Source of the DNA: PKWO01 sp036384915
Lineage (GTDB): Bacteria > Pseudomonadota > Gammaproteobacteria > Burkholderiales > Burkholderiaceae_D
Direction of reading: 5' to 3'
Assembly: GCA_036384915.1 (NCBI GenBank)
Contig: DASVLJ010000076.1
Location: 1-54,495, forward strand
DNA length: 54,495 nt
Positions 35,599-43,869 of the stretch are shown here, piece by piece. Numbering within the stretch: the first letter of the stretch is position 1; each line of letters starts with the position of its first letter. The notes below the pieces were generated by a model. The model worked only from the letters and a program-made list of their open reading frames with translations. It was not told where the DNA came from and did not search any database. The translations under genes and the position numbers were made by a program.

Positions 35599-37146
35599 AT
35601 GGAAATGAACATCACTGGACATCTGCTGCTGGGCTCGCGCGAGGCATGGGGCCGCCAAGCCGCCTTTCACGCGCTCAACCCGGCCACCGGCGAACCATTG
35701 GCACCGGCTTTTTCCGGCGCCGGAGAAGCGGAAGTGCGCGAGGCCTGCGCCATGGCCGCGGCCGCCTACTCCAGTTTCCGGCAAACCTCGTCCGAGCAGC
35801 GCGCCGATTTCCTGCTGCGCATCGCACTGAACATCATTGCGCTCGGCCGCGAACTGCTCGACCGCGCCGCGAGCGAAACCGGTTATCCGCGCGGACGGCT
35901 CGAGAGCGAGTGCACCAGGACCATCAACCAGCTGCATCTGTTCGGCAACCTGGTGCGTTCCGGCCAGTGGCAAGGCGTTCGGATCGACCATGCCATGCCC
36001 GAACGCACTCCCCTGCCGCGTCAGGACCTGCGTCTGCGGCACATCGGCATCGGCCCTGTCGCGGTGTTCGGCGCCAGCAACTTTCCGCTGGCGTTTTCCG
36101 TAGCCGGCGGGGACACGGCGTCGGCCCTGGCCGCCGGTTGCCCCGTCGTGTTCAAGGGGCATCCGGCCCACCCCGGCACATCGGAATTGGTCGGGCGAGC
36201 GATTCAAAAGGCGGTGGCGGAGTGCAATCTGCACGAAGGTGTCTTTTCGCTGCTTTCCGGCCCCTCGCCGCAATTGGGCGCCAGCCTGGTGACCGATCCC
36301 TGCATCAAGGCGGTAGGCTTTACCGGTTCGCGCTCAGGTGGCCTTGCGCTGATGCGCATGGCGGCAAACCGCCCCGAACCCATCCCCTTCCATGCCGAAA
36401 TGAGCAGCATCAACCCGGTCGTCCTGCTGCCGGGAGCATTGAAGGCTCGCGCCGAAACCATCGCGGCGAATTTCGTCAGCGCCCTGACCATGGGAGCGGG
36501 CCAGTTCTGCACCAACCCCGGACTGGTGATCGCGATGGACAGCCCCGAACTCGATGCCTTTACCGAGGCGGCGGCGCGGATATTGTCCGCTACGCCGGCC
36601 GCCACGATGCTGACGCCGGGCATCCATGCCGCCTACACCTCCAAGATCGGCAAATTGACGGCCCACCCCGCCTTGCGCCATAGCGCGTACGGCATGCGCG
36701 ACGAAGGGCCGAACCAATGCCGCGCCGCGCTGCTGGCAATCGATGCAGAAACCTTTCTTGCCGATCCGTTGTGGCAAGATGAGGTCTTCGGCGCGGCTTC
36801 CGTGATCGTCCGTTGCGCCGATCTCGCCTCCCTGGAGGCGGTGATCGAGAAGCTCGAGGGACAGTTGACAGCAACCATACACATGGAGGATGCTGATTCG
36901 GAATTGGCCGGCACCCTGCTGCCGGCACTTGAGGAGAAAGCAGGACGCGTCATCGTCAACGGATTCCCCACCGGCGTGGAGGTCTGCGATGCCATCGTGC
37001 ATGGCGGGCCGTTTCCGGCGACTTCCGATGCGCGCAGCACGTCGGTCGGGACGCTGGCCATCGGGCGCTTTCTGCGCCCGGTGTGCTATCAAAACTTTCC
37101 GACCCGGCTTTTGCCGGATTGCCTGAAGGAGGAGGCGCCGGCATAG
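35599..37146 (+). CDS. xylA: 2-oxoglutarate semialdehyde dehydrogenase
   Basis: NAD(P)-dependent aldehyde dehydrogenase of 515 aa for the last Weimberg step, giving 2-oxoglutarate for the citric acid cycle. Motifs: GPVAVFGASNFPLAFS (cofactor site), GFTGSRSGG, active-site glutamate in HAEMSSINPV near residue 266, and catalytic cysteine in GAGQFCTNPG near 304. The frame extends back into xylD, but the ATG at 35599, four bases after the xylD stop, is preferred. The family includes arabinose- and hydroxyproline-pathway isozymes; sequence group and operon favour the pentose role. The symbol follows Caulobacter usage and must not be confused with xylose isomerase. Confidence 0.88.
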   Translation: MEMNITGHLLLGSREAWGRQAAFHALNPATGEPLAPAFSGAGEAEVREACAMAAAAYSSFRQTSSEQRADFLLRIALNIIALGRELLDRAASETGYPRGRLESECTRTINQLHLFGNLVRSGQWQGVRIDHAMPERTPLPRQDLRLRHIGIGPVAVFGASNFPLAFSVAGGDTASALAAGCPVVFKGHPAHPGTSELVGRAIQKAVAECNLHEGVFSLLSGPSPQLGASLVTDPCIKAVGFTGSRSGGLALMRMAANRPEPIPFHAEMSSINPVVLLPGALKARAETIAANFVSALTMGAGQFCTNPGLVIAMDSPELDAFTEAAARILSATPAATMLTPGIHAAYTSKIGKLTAHPALRHSAYGMRDEGPNQCRAALLAIDAETFLADPLWQDEVFGAASVIVRCADLASLEAVIEKLEGQLTATIHMEDADSELAGTLLPALEEKAGRVIVNGFPTGVEVCDAIVHGGPFPATSDARSTSVGTLAIGRFLRPVCYQNFPTRLLPDCLKEEAPA

Positions 37147-37211
37147 CAAGCCTGGCCCAGCCTGCGATTACGGACGGCAACACGATTCTATTAAAAATTG
37201 GAGACAAGACA

Positions 37212-38216
37212 ATGAAAAAAATTCTCGCCGCAATCTCTGCCACCGCCCTGCTGGCGTTAGCAAGCGGGCAGGCCTGGGCCGATGCAAAGAACCCGAAGAT
37301 AGGCTTTTCGATCGACGATCTGCGGCTCGAGCGCTGGTCTCGCGACCGTGACTATTTCGTCGCCGCTGCGGAACAGATGGGCGCGAAAGTGTACGTCCAG
37401 TCGGCTGACGCCAGCGAACAGCGCCAGATAGCGCAAATCGAGAACCTGATTTCGCGGGGCGTCGACGCGATCGTGATCGTCCCCTACAACGCCACGGTGC
37501 TCAACAACGCCGTGCGCGAAGCCAAGAAGGCGAACATCAAGGTCATCTCCTACGACCGGCTTATCCTCAACGCCGACATCGACGCCTACATTTCCTTCGA
37601 CAACAAGCTGGTCGGGGAAATGCAGGCGCAAGGCGTCCTGCAGTTGAAGCCGAAAGGCAACTATTACCTGCTGGGCGGCGCGCCCACAGACAACAACGCC
37701 AAGATGCTGCGCGAGGGGCAAATGGCTGTGCTGCAGCCGCTGGTCGACAAGGGCGACATCAAGATCGTAGGCAAGCAATGGGTGAAGGATTGGAGTGCAT
37801 CCGAAGCGATGGCCATCGTCGAAAACGCGCTGACGGCCAACAATAACAAGATCGATGCCGTCGTGGCCTCGAACGACGGCACCGCGGGCGGCGCGATCCA
37901 GGCACTGGCCGCGCAAAAGCTTGCCGGCAAGGTTGCCGTTTCCGGCCAGGATGCCGATCTGGCCGCCGTCAGGCGCGTCATCGCGGGCACCCAGGCAATG
38001 AGCGTCTACAAGCCTTTGAAATTGATCGCCTCGGAAGCCGCCAAACTGTCGGTTCAGTTGATCCGCAACGAAAAGCCGGCTTATAACGCCAAATACGAAA
38101 ACGGCTTCAAGAGCGTCGATACCCTGCTGCTCAAGCCCACGCTGCTGACCAAGTCCAATGTGGACATCCTGGTCAACGACGGGTTCTACACCAAGGCCCA
38201 GCTGGCGGGCCAATAG
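37212..38216 (+). CDS. xylF: D-xylose ABC transporter substrate-binding protein
   Basis: Periplasmic xylose-binding protein, 334 aa. Signal peptide from ATG 37212 (MKK, Ala/Leu core, AWA-D cleavage); the frame reaches further upstream inside the xylA end, but GGAGA before this ATG fixes the start. Features of Escherichia coli XylF are present: GFSIDDLRLERW near the ligand site, QIENLISRGVDAIV, SYDRLI, GGAPTDNNA, GKQWVKDWS, ASNDGTAGGAIQAL and VSGQDAD. These include the Arg, Asp and Trp residues that hold xylose in that protein. It is followed by xylG and xylH. Its place behind the oxidative pathway shows that free xylose, not xylosyl oligosaccharide, crosses the inner membrane. Confidence 0.94.
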   Translation: MKKILAAISATALLALASGQAWADAKNPKIGFSIDDLRLERWSRDRDYFVAAAEQMGAKVYVQSADASEQRQIAQIENLISRGVDAIVIVPYNATVLNNAVREAKKANIKVISYDRLILNADIDAYISFDNKLVGEMQAQGVLQLKPKGNYYLLGGAPTDNNAKMLREGQMAVLQPLVDKGDIKIVGKQWVKDWSASEAMAIVENALTANNNKIDAVVASNDGTAGGAIQALAAQKLAGKVAVSGQDADLAAVRRVIAGTQAMSVYKPLKLIASEAAKLSVQLIRNEKPAYNAKYENGFKSVDTLLLKPTLLTKSNVDILVNDGFYTKAQLAGQ

Positions 38217-38281
38217 CGGACAAATTGCCGGCCGCCGCCGCACGGCGCTGCGGCCGCCTCCTCTTTTTTACGAATACCGGT

Positions 38282-39820
38282 ATGTCTGACTACCTGCTGG
38301 AAATGAAAGGCATCGCCAAGCAATTCGGCGGCGTCCACGCGCTCAACGGCATCGACATGAAGATCAAGGCCGGCGAATGCATCGGGTTGTGCGGCGAAAA
38401 CGGCGCCGGCAAATCCACCTTGATGAAGGTCTTGTCGGCCGTCTATCCGCACGGTACCTGGGACGGCGAAATCCTCTGGCAGGGCAAACCCTTGCAGGCG
38501 AAATCGATCCGGGAAACCGAAGCGGCGGGCATCACCATCATCCACCAGGAATTGATGCTGGTTCCCGAATTGTCGGTGACGGAAAACCTCTTTCTCGGCA
38601 ACGAACTGACGCTGCCTGGCGGCCGCATGGACTATGCCAGGATGAACCGGCGCGCCGAGGAATTGCTGGCCGAACTAAAGCTTTCCGACGTCAATGTCAC
38701 CTTGCCCGTGATGAACTATGGCGGCGGCCATCAACAATTGTTCGAGATCGCCAAGGCGCTCAACAAACAGACCAGGCTGCTCATCCTTGACGAGCCGTCT
38801 TCCTCGCTGACGGCGGCGGAAATCAAGGTGCTGCTGGAAATCCTGCACGGGCTCAAGGCCAAGGGCGTGGCCTGCGTCTACATTTCGCACAAGCTCGACG
38901 AGGTCGCCGACGTGTGCGACACCATCGTGGTCATACGCGACGGGCAACACATTGCCACGACGCCGATGCGCGACCTGGACGTCAACCGCATCATCGCCCA
39001 GATGGTCGGACGCGAGATGAATCAGCTGTATCCGCCGCACAGCCATACGCCCGGCGAAGTGATTTTCGAGGCGCGCCACGTCACCTGCTTCGACCTCGAC
39101 AAGCCGGACCGCAAGCGCGTCGACGACGTCTCGTTCTCCCTGCGCAAGGGGGAGATCCTCGGCATCGCCGGACTGGTCGGCGCCGGCCGTACCGAACTGG
39201 TTTCGGCGCTGTTCGGTGCGTATCGCGGCCGCTCGCAAGCCGAAGTCTGGCTGCACGGGAAGAAGCTCGATACCGCGACGCCCTTGAAGGCGATCCGAGC
39301 CGGCCTGGCGCTGGTGCCGGAAGACCGCAAGCAACATGGCATCGTCCCGGATCTCGACGTCGGGCAAAACATCACGCTGGGAATCCTGGGTTCGTTTTCA
39401 CGCTTCACGAGGATAAACGGTGAAGCGGAACTGCGCACCATCAACGAGCAGATCGAGCGGCTCTCGCTCAAGACGGCCAGCCCTTTTCTGCCGATTACCG
39501 GCCTCTCGGGGGGAAATCAGCAAAAGGCTGTCTTGTCGAAAATGCTGTTGACCCGACCGCAGGTGCTGATCCTCGACGAGCCCACGCGCGGCGTCGACAT
39601 CGGCGCCAAATACGAAATCTATGAACTGATGTTCGAACTGGCCCGGCAAGGCGTGTCCATCATCATGGTTTCCTCCGAGCTGCTGGAAGTGCTCGGCGTG
39701 TCCGACCGTGTGCTGGTGATGGCCGAAGGCAGGCTGCGCGGCGATTTCGTCAATGACGGCCTGACCCAGGAAACCCTGCTGGCCGCCGCGCTCGGCCAGG
39801 ATACGCAAGCGGCCGCTTAA
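38282..39820 (+). CDS. xylG: D-xylose ABC transporter ATP-binding protein
   Basis: Double-domain ATPase, 512 aa, powering XylFGH. First domain: Walker A GENGAGKST near residue 40, degenerate signature YGGGHQQ near 145, Walker B LLILDEP. Second domain: altered Walker A GLVGAGRTE, signature LSGGNQQ and Walker B VLILDEPTRGVD. The loss of the lysine in the second P-loop is usual for the XylG/RbsA/MglA group. ATG at 38282 is used; an upstream in-frame ATG would add 19 residues of unrelated sequence. It starts 65 bp after xylF and ends 59 bp before xylH. Confidence 0.94.
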   Translation: MSDYLLEMKGIAKQFGGVHALNGIDMKIKAGECIGLCGENGAGKSTLMKVLSAVYPHGTWDGEILWQGKPLQAKSIRETEAAGITIIHQELMLVPELSVTENLFLGNELTLPGGRMDYARMNRRAEELLAELKLSDVNVTLPVMNYGGGHQQLFEIAKALNKQTRLLILDEPSSSLTAAEIKVLLEILHGLKAKGVACVYISHKLDEVADVCDTIVVIRDGQHIATTPMRDLDVNRIIAQMVGREMNQLYPPHSHTPGEVIFEARHVTCFDLDKPDRKRVDDVSFSLRKGEILGIAGLVGAGRTELVSALFGAYRGRSQAEVWLHGKKLDTATPLKAIRAGLALVPEDRKQHGIVPDLDVGQNITLGILGSFSRFTRINGEAELRTINEQIERLSLKTASPFLPITGLSGGNQQKAVLSKMLLTRPQVLILDEPTRGVDIGAKYEIYELMFELARQGVSIIMVSSELLEVLGVSDRVLVMAEGRLRGDFVNDGLTQETLLAAALGQDTQAAA

Positions 39821-39879
39821 TGAGGTAGCGCAGGCAACCCGAGCAATAGTTGAGCAAAATTTAAGCAATTGGCAGACTC

Positions 39880-41022
39880 ATGAACAAGTTCAATTTCAAG
39901 CAGTTGTTCACGCAATACAAGATGTTGGCGCTGGCGATCGCGATCGCGCTGATCTGGACCTTCTTCAGCTGGAAGACCGAGGGCGGCTTCGTCACGCCGC
40001 GCAACCTGTCCAACCTCATGCGCCAGATGTCCGTGACCGGGATCGTGGCATGCGGCATGGCCTTCGTCATCATCGCTGGGGAAATCGACCTGTCGGTCGG
40101 TTCGCTGCTCGGCCTGCTGGGCGGTGTGGCGGCGATATTCGACGTCATCCATCAACTGCCCGTCCCCTTGATCGTGCCCATGGTTCTCGCTTGCGGCTTG
40201 GTTCTCGGGTTGTGCAACGGCTATCTCACGGCCTACACCGGCATCCCCTCGTTTATCGTGGGATTAGGCGGCATGCTGGTCTACCGCGGCATCGTGCTGG
40301 GCGTGACCAACGGCGTGACCATCGCGCCGGTCTCGTCGGACATGGTTACGCTCGGCCAAGGCTATCTCCCCCCCGAGCTCGGCATTGCGCTCGGCGTCGC
40401 GCTGGCGGTATTGGCAGCCGTCCTGACCTGGCGCCAACGCCATAGCCTGGCGTCGCACAAATTGTCCGTGCCGCCGCTGTGGCGCGATGCGCTGCGTCTG
40501 GCGGCCATCGCAGGCGTGCTCTTTCTCTTCGTGCGCACGCTCAACAGCTACGAAGGCATCCCCTTGCCCGTGCTGCTGCTGCTCGTTCTGCTCGGCATAT
40601 TCAGCTATATCGCAACGCAGACCGTCTTCGGCCGGCGCATCTATGCCGTCGGCAGCAATATGGAAGCGACCCGCCTGTCCGGCGTGAACGTGCGCGCGGT
40701 AAAACTCTGGATCTTCGGCATCATGGGGTTGATGTGCGCGCTGGCCGGCTTGATCAACACCGCGCGCCTGGCCGCCGGCTCGCCCTCCGCCGGCACGGGG
40801 GGAGAGCTCGACGCCATTGCCGCCTGCTTCATCGGCGGCACCTCGATGCGCGGCGGTTCCGGCACGGTCCATGGGGCGCTGATGGGCGCCCTGGTCATGG
40901 CCAGCCTCGACAACGGGATGTCCATGCTCGACGTCGATACCTACTGGCAAATGATCGTCAAGGGTTCCATTCTCACGCTCGCGGTCTGGGTCGATGTGGC
41001 AACCCGGACCGCACGCCGCTAG
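39880..41022 (+). CDS. xylH: D-xylose ABC transporter permease
   Basis: Inner-membrane permease of 380 aa with about ten hydrophobic spans and the family stretch GGEIDLSVGS-like (IAGEIDLSVGSLLGLLGG) near residue 65. Other conserved segments are GLGGMLVYRGI and the C-terminal GGTSMRGGSGTVHGALMGAL typical of RbsC/XylH proteins. It completes the xylFGH set. Its TAG stop codon lies exactly in the CTAG target duplication of the 238-bp inverted-repeat element that follows, so the insertion did not alter the protein. Confidence 0.93.
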   Translation: MNKFNFKQLFTQYKMLALAIAIALIWTFFSWKTEGGFVTPRNLSNLMRQMSVTGIVACGMAFVIIAGEIDLSVGSLLGLLGGVAAIFDVIHQLPVPLIVPMVLACGLVLGLCNGYLTAYTGIPSFIVGLGGMLVYRGIVLGVTNGVTIAPVSSDMVTLGQGYLPPELGIALGVALAVLAAVLTWRQRHSLASHKLSVPPLWRDALRLAAIAGVLFLFVRTLNSYEGIPLPVLLLLVLLGIFSYIATQTVFGRRIYAVGSNMEATRLSGVNVRAVKLWIFGIMGLMCALAGLINTARLAAGSPSAGTGGELDAIAACFIGGTSMRGGSGTVHGALMGALVMASLDNGMSMLDVDTYWQMIVKGSILTLAVWVDVATRTARR

Positions 41023-41264
41023 CCCGGATATTTCATCGGAACGCGGAATGATGACGCGAAAGCTGCGAGCCAGTTTGGGTGATCGCGCCAAGCCAATAGC
41101 AAGCTATTGGCGCGAAGCGAGCGCGCAAAATGGCCGCAAATTTCGCGTCGGCATCCGCGTAGGCCTGCGGTACAAATTGAATCTGTCGGCCGCAAGCCAC
41201 AAACCTAGGCAGAATGCGGCTTGCGGTCAAATTTCGGGCCGGTCCGGCGAAATATCCGGGCTAG
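41019..41264. mobile_element. 238-bp MITE-like element between xylH and the GH3 gene
   Basis: Perfect 12-bp terminal inverted repeats CCCGGATATTTC (41023-41034) and GAAATATCCGGG (41249-41260), extended by a further matching CGG two bases inward, bound a 238-bp non-coding segment. CTAG occurs directly outside both ends (41019-41022 and 41261-41264) and fits a 4-bp target duplication. Inside is a strong hairpin, GCCAATAG with CTATTGGC around 41091-41110. No transposase is encoded, so it would need one in trans. Without it, the gap from the xylH stop to the GH3 ATG would be about 27 bp, as expected inside an operon. Confidence 0.7.
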
Positions 41265-41291
41265 CCGCCAACCTGTCGCGAAAGAGTCGCC

Positions 41292-43556
41292 ATGAAACGC
41301 AAGAATAATCCCGCTGCGGCATTGAAGCGCAGCGTCCTGTATATCCTCGCTGCCTTGGCCGCAGCGCCGGCGGTGCAAGCCGCCCAAGCCGCCGACATGC
41401 CGTGGATGGACCAATCGCTGACGGCGGACAAGCGCGCCGCGCTCGTGCTGGCCCAGATGAGCCAGGAAGAAAAGCTTACGCTGGTGTTCGGCTATTTCGG
41501 CAACGACTTCGGCGACAAGAAAAAGAATCCCGCCGCCCTCCCGCTCTCAGCCGGATACATTCCCGGCATCGAGCGGCTCGGCATACCGGCGCTGTATGAA
41601 ACCGACGCCGGCATCGGCGTCGCCTCGCAACCTTCGGCGAAAGCCGCGCGCGAGCGCACCGCCTTGCCGGCCGGCCTGGCCGTCGCCGCCAGCTGGAACC
41701 GGCAGATCGCCTATGCGGGCGGTGCGATGATCGGTTCCGAGGCCCGCGCCTCGGGCTTCAACGTCATGCTGGCGGGCGGCGCCAACCTGGCGCGCGATCC
41801 GCGCAATGGACGCAATTTCGAATACGCCGGTGAAGACCCGCTCCTGGCCGGCACCATGGTCGGCGAAGAGATAAAAGGGGTGCAATCGAATCACGTGATC
41901 TCGACGGTCAAGCATTTCGCCATCAACGACCAGGAAACCGGCCGCACCGAGGCGGATGCGCATATCGACCGTGCCGCGGCGCGCATGTCCGATCTGCTGG
42001 CCATGCAACTTGCCATCGAGCGGGCCGACCCGGGCGCGGTAATGTGCGCCTACAACCGCGTCAATGGCGAGTACTCCTGCGAAAATGACTACCTGCTCAA
42101 TGGCGTCCTGAAAAAAGATTGGGCTTACCCGGGCTTCGTGATGTCGGATTGGGGCGCCGCGCACAGCACGGTGGCCGCGGCAAACCACGGCCTGGATCAG
42201 GAGTCGGCCTGGGAATTCGACAAAGCGCCCTATTTCTCGGGCGCGCTGGAAGATGCCGTGCACACCGGCAGCGTAGCGCAAGCACGTCTCGACGACATGG
42301 CCAGGCGCATCCTGCGCACGATGTTCGACAAGGGTGTGGTCGACCACCCCGTTGCGCCCGATGGCGCCATCGACTTTCCCGCGCACGCGATAGTGAGCCG
42401 CGAAGCCGCGGAGGAAGGCATGGTCTTGCTGAAGAATGCCGGCCGCGTGCTGCCCTTGCGCAAGGATTTGAAGACCATCGCCGTCATCGGCGCCCATGCC
42501 GACGTCGGCGTGCTTTCCGGCGGCGGCTCCTCGCAGGTGTATCCGGTAGGCGGCAACGCGGTACCGGGCCTGGAGCCGCACAGTTGGCCGGGGCCGGTAG
42601 TCTATGATCCTTCCTCGCCGCTGCGCGCCATCCAGGCGTTGGTACCCGGCGCGCAGGTACAGTACGACGAGGGAGACGATGCCGCAAAGGCAGCACAACT
42701 GGCGGCAAAGGCCGATGTCGTGCTCGTGTTCGCCCGCCAGTGGATCGGCGAGGGCAACGATGCCGCCAGCCTGGCTCTGCCGGACGGCCAGGATGCGCTG
42801 ATCGCCAAAGTGGCGGCCGCCAATCCCCGTACCGTCGTCGTTTTGGAAAACGGCGGCCCCGTCGCCATGCCCTGGCTGGACCAGACTGCCGCCGTGCTCG
42901 AAGCCTGGTACCCAGGCAGCAGCGGCGGCGAAGCCATTGCCCGCATCTTGTTTGGCGAGATCAATCCTTCCGGCCACCTGCCGCTCAGTTTCCCCGTCTC
43001 GGCGGATCAATTGCCGCGAAAGGCGGTGGACGGCGACCCGGCCCAGCCGAAGCAGCAATTCACGATCGACTATCACGAGGGTGCGGCGGTCGGCTACAAA
43101 TGGTTCGACCTGCAAGGAACCCATCCCCTGTTCCCGTTCGGCCATGGCTTGTCGTATACCGATTTCAGCTATTCGAATGCCGCTGTCGAGCAAAAAGACG
43201 GCCGCCTGTCCGTGACGTTTACCGTCACCAACACCGGCAATCGTGCAGGCAAAGCGGTGCCGCAGGTCTATGCCGCACCGCTTGCAGGCACAAAATGGGA
43301 AGCGCCGAAGCGCCTGGTCGCCTGGGACAAGATCGAATTGCGTCCCGGGGAAAGCAAAACCGCAACAGTCCAGCTCGACCCGCGCCTGCTGGCGATGTTC
43401 GACGAGAAAAGCAAGACCTGGCGTATCGCAGCAGGCCGGATCAAATTCATGGTTGCCCACGATGCCGCCGACCGCAACAGCGTCGATGCGGTCGCCGTGG
43501 TAAAGAAGTCCTCGCTCGACCCTGCCGGCAAACCCGTTTCAGGGCGTGCCGACTGA
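41292..43556 (+). CDS. GH3 beta-glucosidase
   Basis: Secreted GH3 enzyme, 754 aa, expected to release glucose from the debranched backbone of xyloglucan oligosaccharides. A signal peptide runs from the basic KRK start to about residue 34 (QAAQA-AD). Barrel domain: KHFAINDQETGR near 215 and nucleophile aspartate in GFVMSDWGA near 285. The alpha/beta sandwich domain follows (VIGAHADVGVLSGGGSSQV), with the fibronectin-III-like domain at the C-terminus. It is probably the last gene of the xylX operon but is separated from xylH by a MITE-like insertion. GH3 also contains beta-xylosidases; glucosidase is chosen from the locus content and the ExoP/BglX-like sequence style. Confidence 0.9.
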   Translation: MKRKNNPAAALKRSVLYILAALAAAPAVQAAQAADMPWMDQSLTADKRAALVLAQMSQEEKLTLVFGYFGNDFGDKKKNPAALPLSAGYIPGIERLGIPALYETDAGIGVASQPSAKAARERTALPAGLAVAASWNRQIAYAGGAMIGSEARASGFNVMLAGGANLARDPRNGRNFEYAGEDPLLAGTMVGEEIKGVQSNHVISTVKHFAINDQETGRTEADAHIDRAAARMSDLLAMQLAIERADPGAVMCAYNRVNGEYSCENDYLLNGVLKKDWAYPGFVMSDWGAAHSTVAAANHGLDQESAWEFDKAPYFSGALEDAVHTGSVAQARLDDMARRILRTMFDKGVVDHPVAPDGAIDFPAHAIVSREAAEEGMVLLKNAGRVLPLRKDLKTIAVIGAHADVGVLSGGGSSQVYPVGGNAVPGLEPHSWPGPVVYDPSSPLRAIQALVPGAQVQYDEGDDAAKAAQLAAKADVVLVFARQWIGEGNDAASLALPDGQDALIAKVAAANPRTVVVLENGGPVAMPWLDQTAAVLEAWYPGSSGGEAIARILFGEINPSGHLPLSFPVSADQLPRKAVDGDPAQPKQQFTIDYHEGAAVGYKWFDLQGTHPLFPFGHGLSYTDFSYSNAAVEQKDGRLSVTFTVTNTGNRAGKAVPQVYAAPLAGTKWEAPKRLVAWDKIELRPGESKTATVQLDPRLLAMFDEKSKTWRIAAGRIKFMVAHDAADRNSVDAVAVVKKSSLDPAGKPVSGRAD

Positions 43557-43619
43557 ACCGGGAAACGTGATACGGAAGAAGCGAAAGCACGCCTCATTTT
43601 TATGACGGCGCGCTTGCCT

Positions 43620-43680
43620 AATATCGTTTCGCCGCTTGGTGAATTTCACAATTGCGACACGAGGCGATTGCTCGCAGAAT
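43620..43680 (+). promoter_or_regulatory. XylR-type promoter module of the SGNH-GH74-GH95 operon
   Basis: Best match to consensus on the plus strand: AATATCGTTT at 43620, CTTGG, GAATTTC and CAATTGCG ending at 43656. The -35 TTGCGA is at 43652-43657, followed by a 17-bp spacer and CAGAAT at 43675-43680. The 313-bp gap after the GH3 gene holds only this module and the leader. The leader contains an AAGGC/GCCTT hairpin and a stray AAGGAGG near 43791-43797. Confidence 0.8.
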
Positions 43681-43869
43681 CCATTGAAACGCAAGGCGGC
43701 CCGGGGCTGCCTTGCGCCACCACACAATAAAAACCCGTTTCAAAATGACCAGGGTTGGGCGTCGCGACGAAGACAGTACGCCTGTACGGTAAGGAGGCGG
43801 ATGGCCGCTCCCGACGACAACGCCATGGGCATTGTGAAATGGGTTCTAATTCTTAGCGAGACAAATCCG

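Noticed and set aside
32865..35615. Very long antisense frame (916 codons) across xylB and xylD
   Set aside because: Mirror of high-GC coding DNA; the sense strand carries complete enzyme motifs.
31781..37146. Dahms pathway or L-arabinose oxidation instead of Weimberg
   Set aside because: No 2-keto-3-deoxy-pentonate aldolase is present, which argues against Dahms. The arabinose reading is less likely because XylFGH and XylR accompany the genes and no arabinofuranosidase is in the locus.
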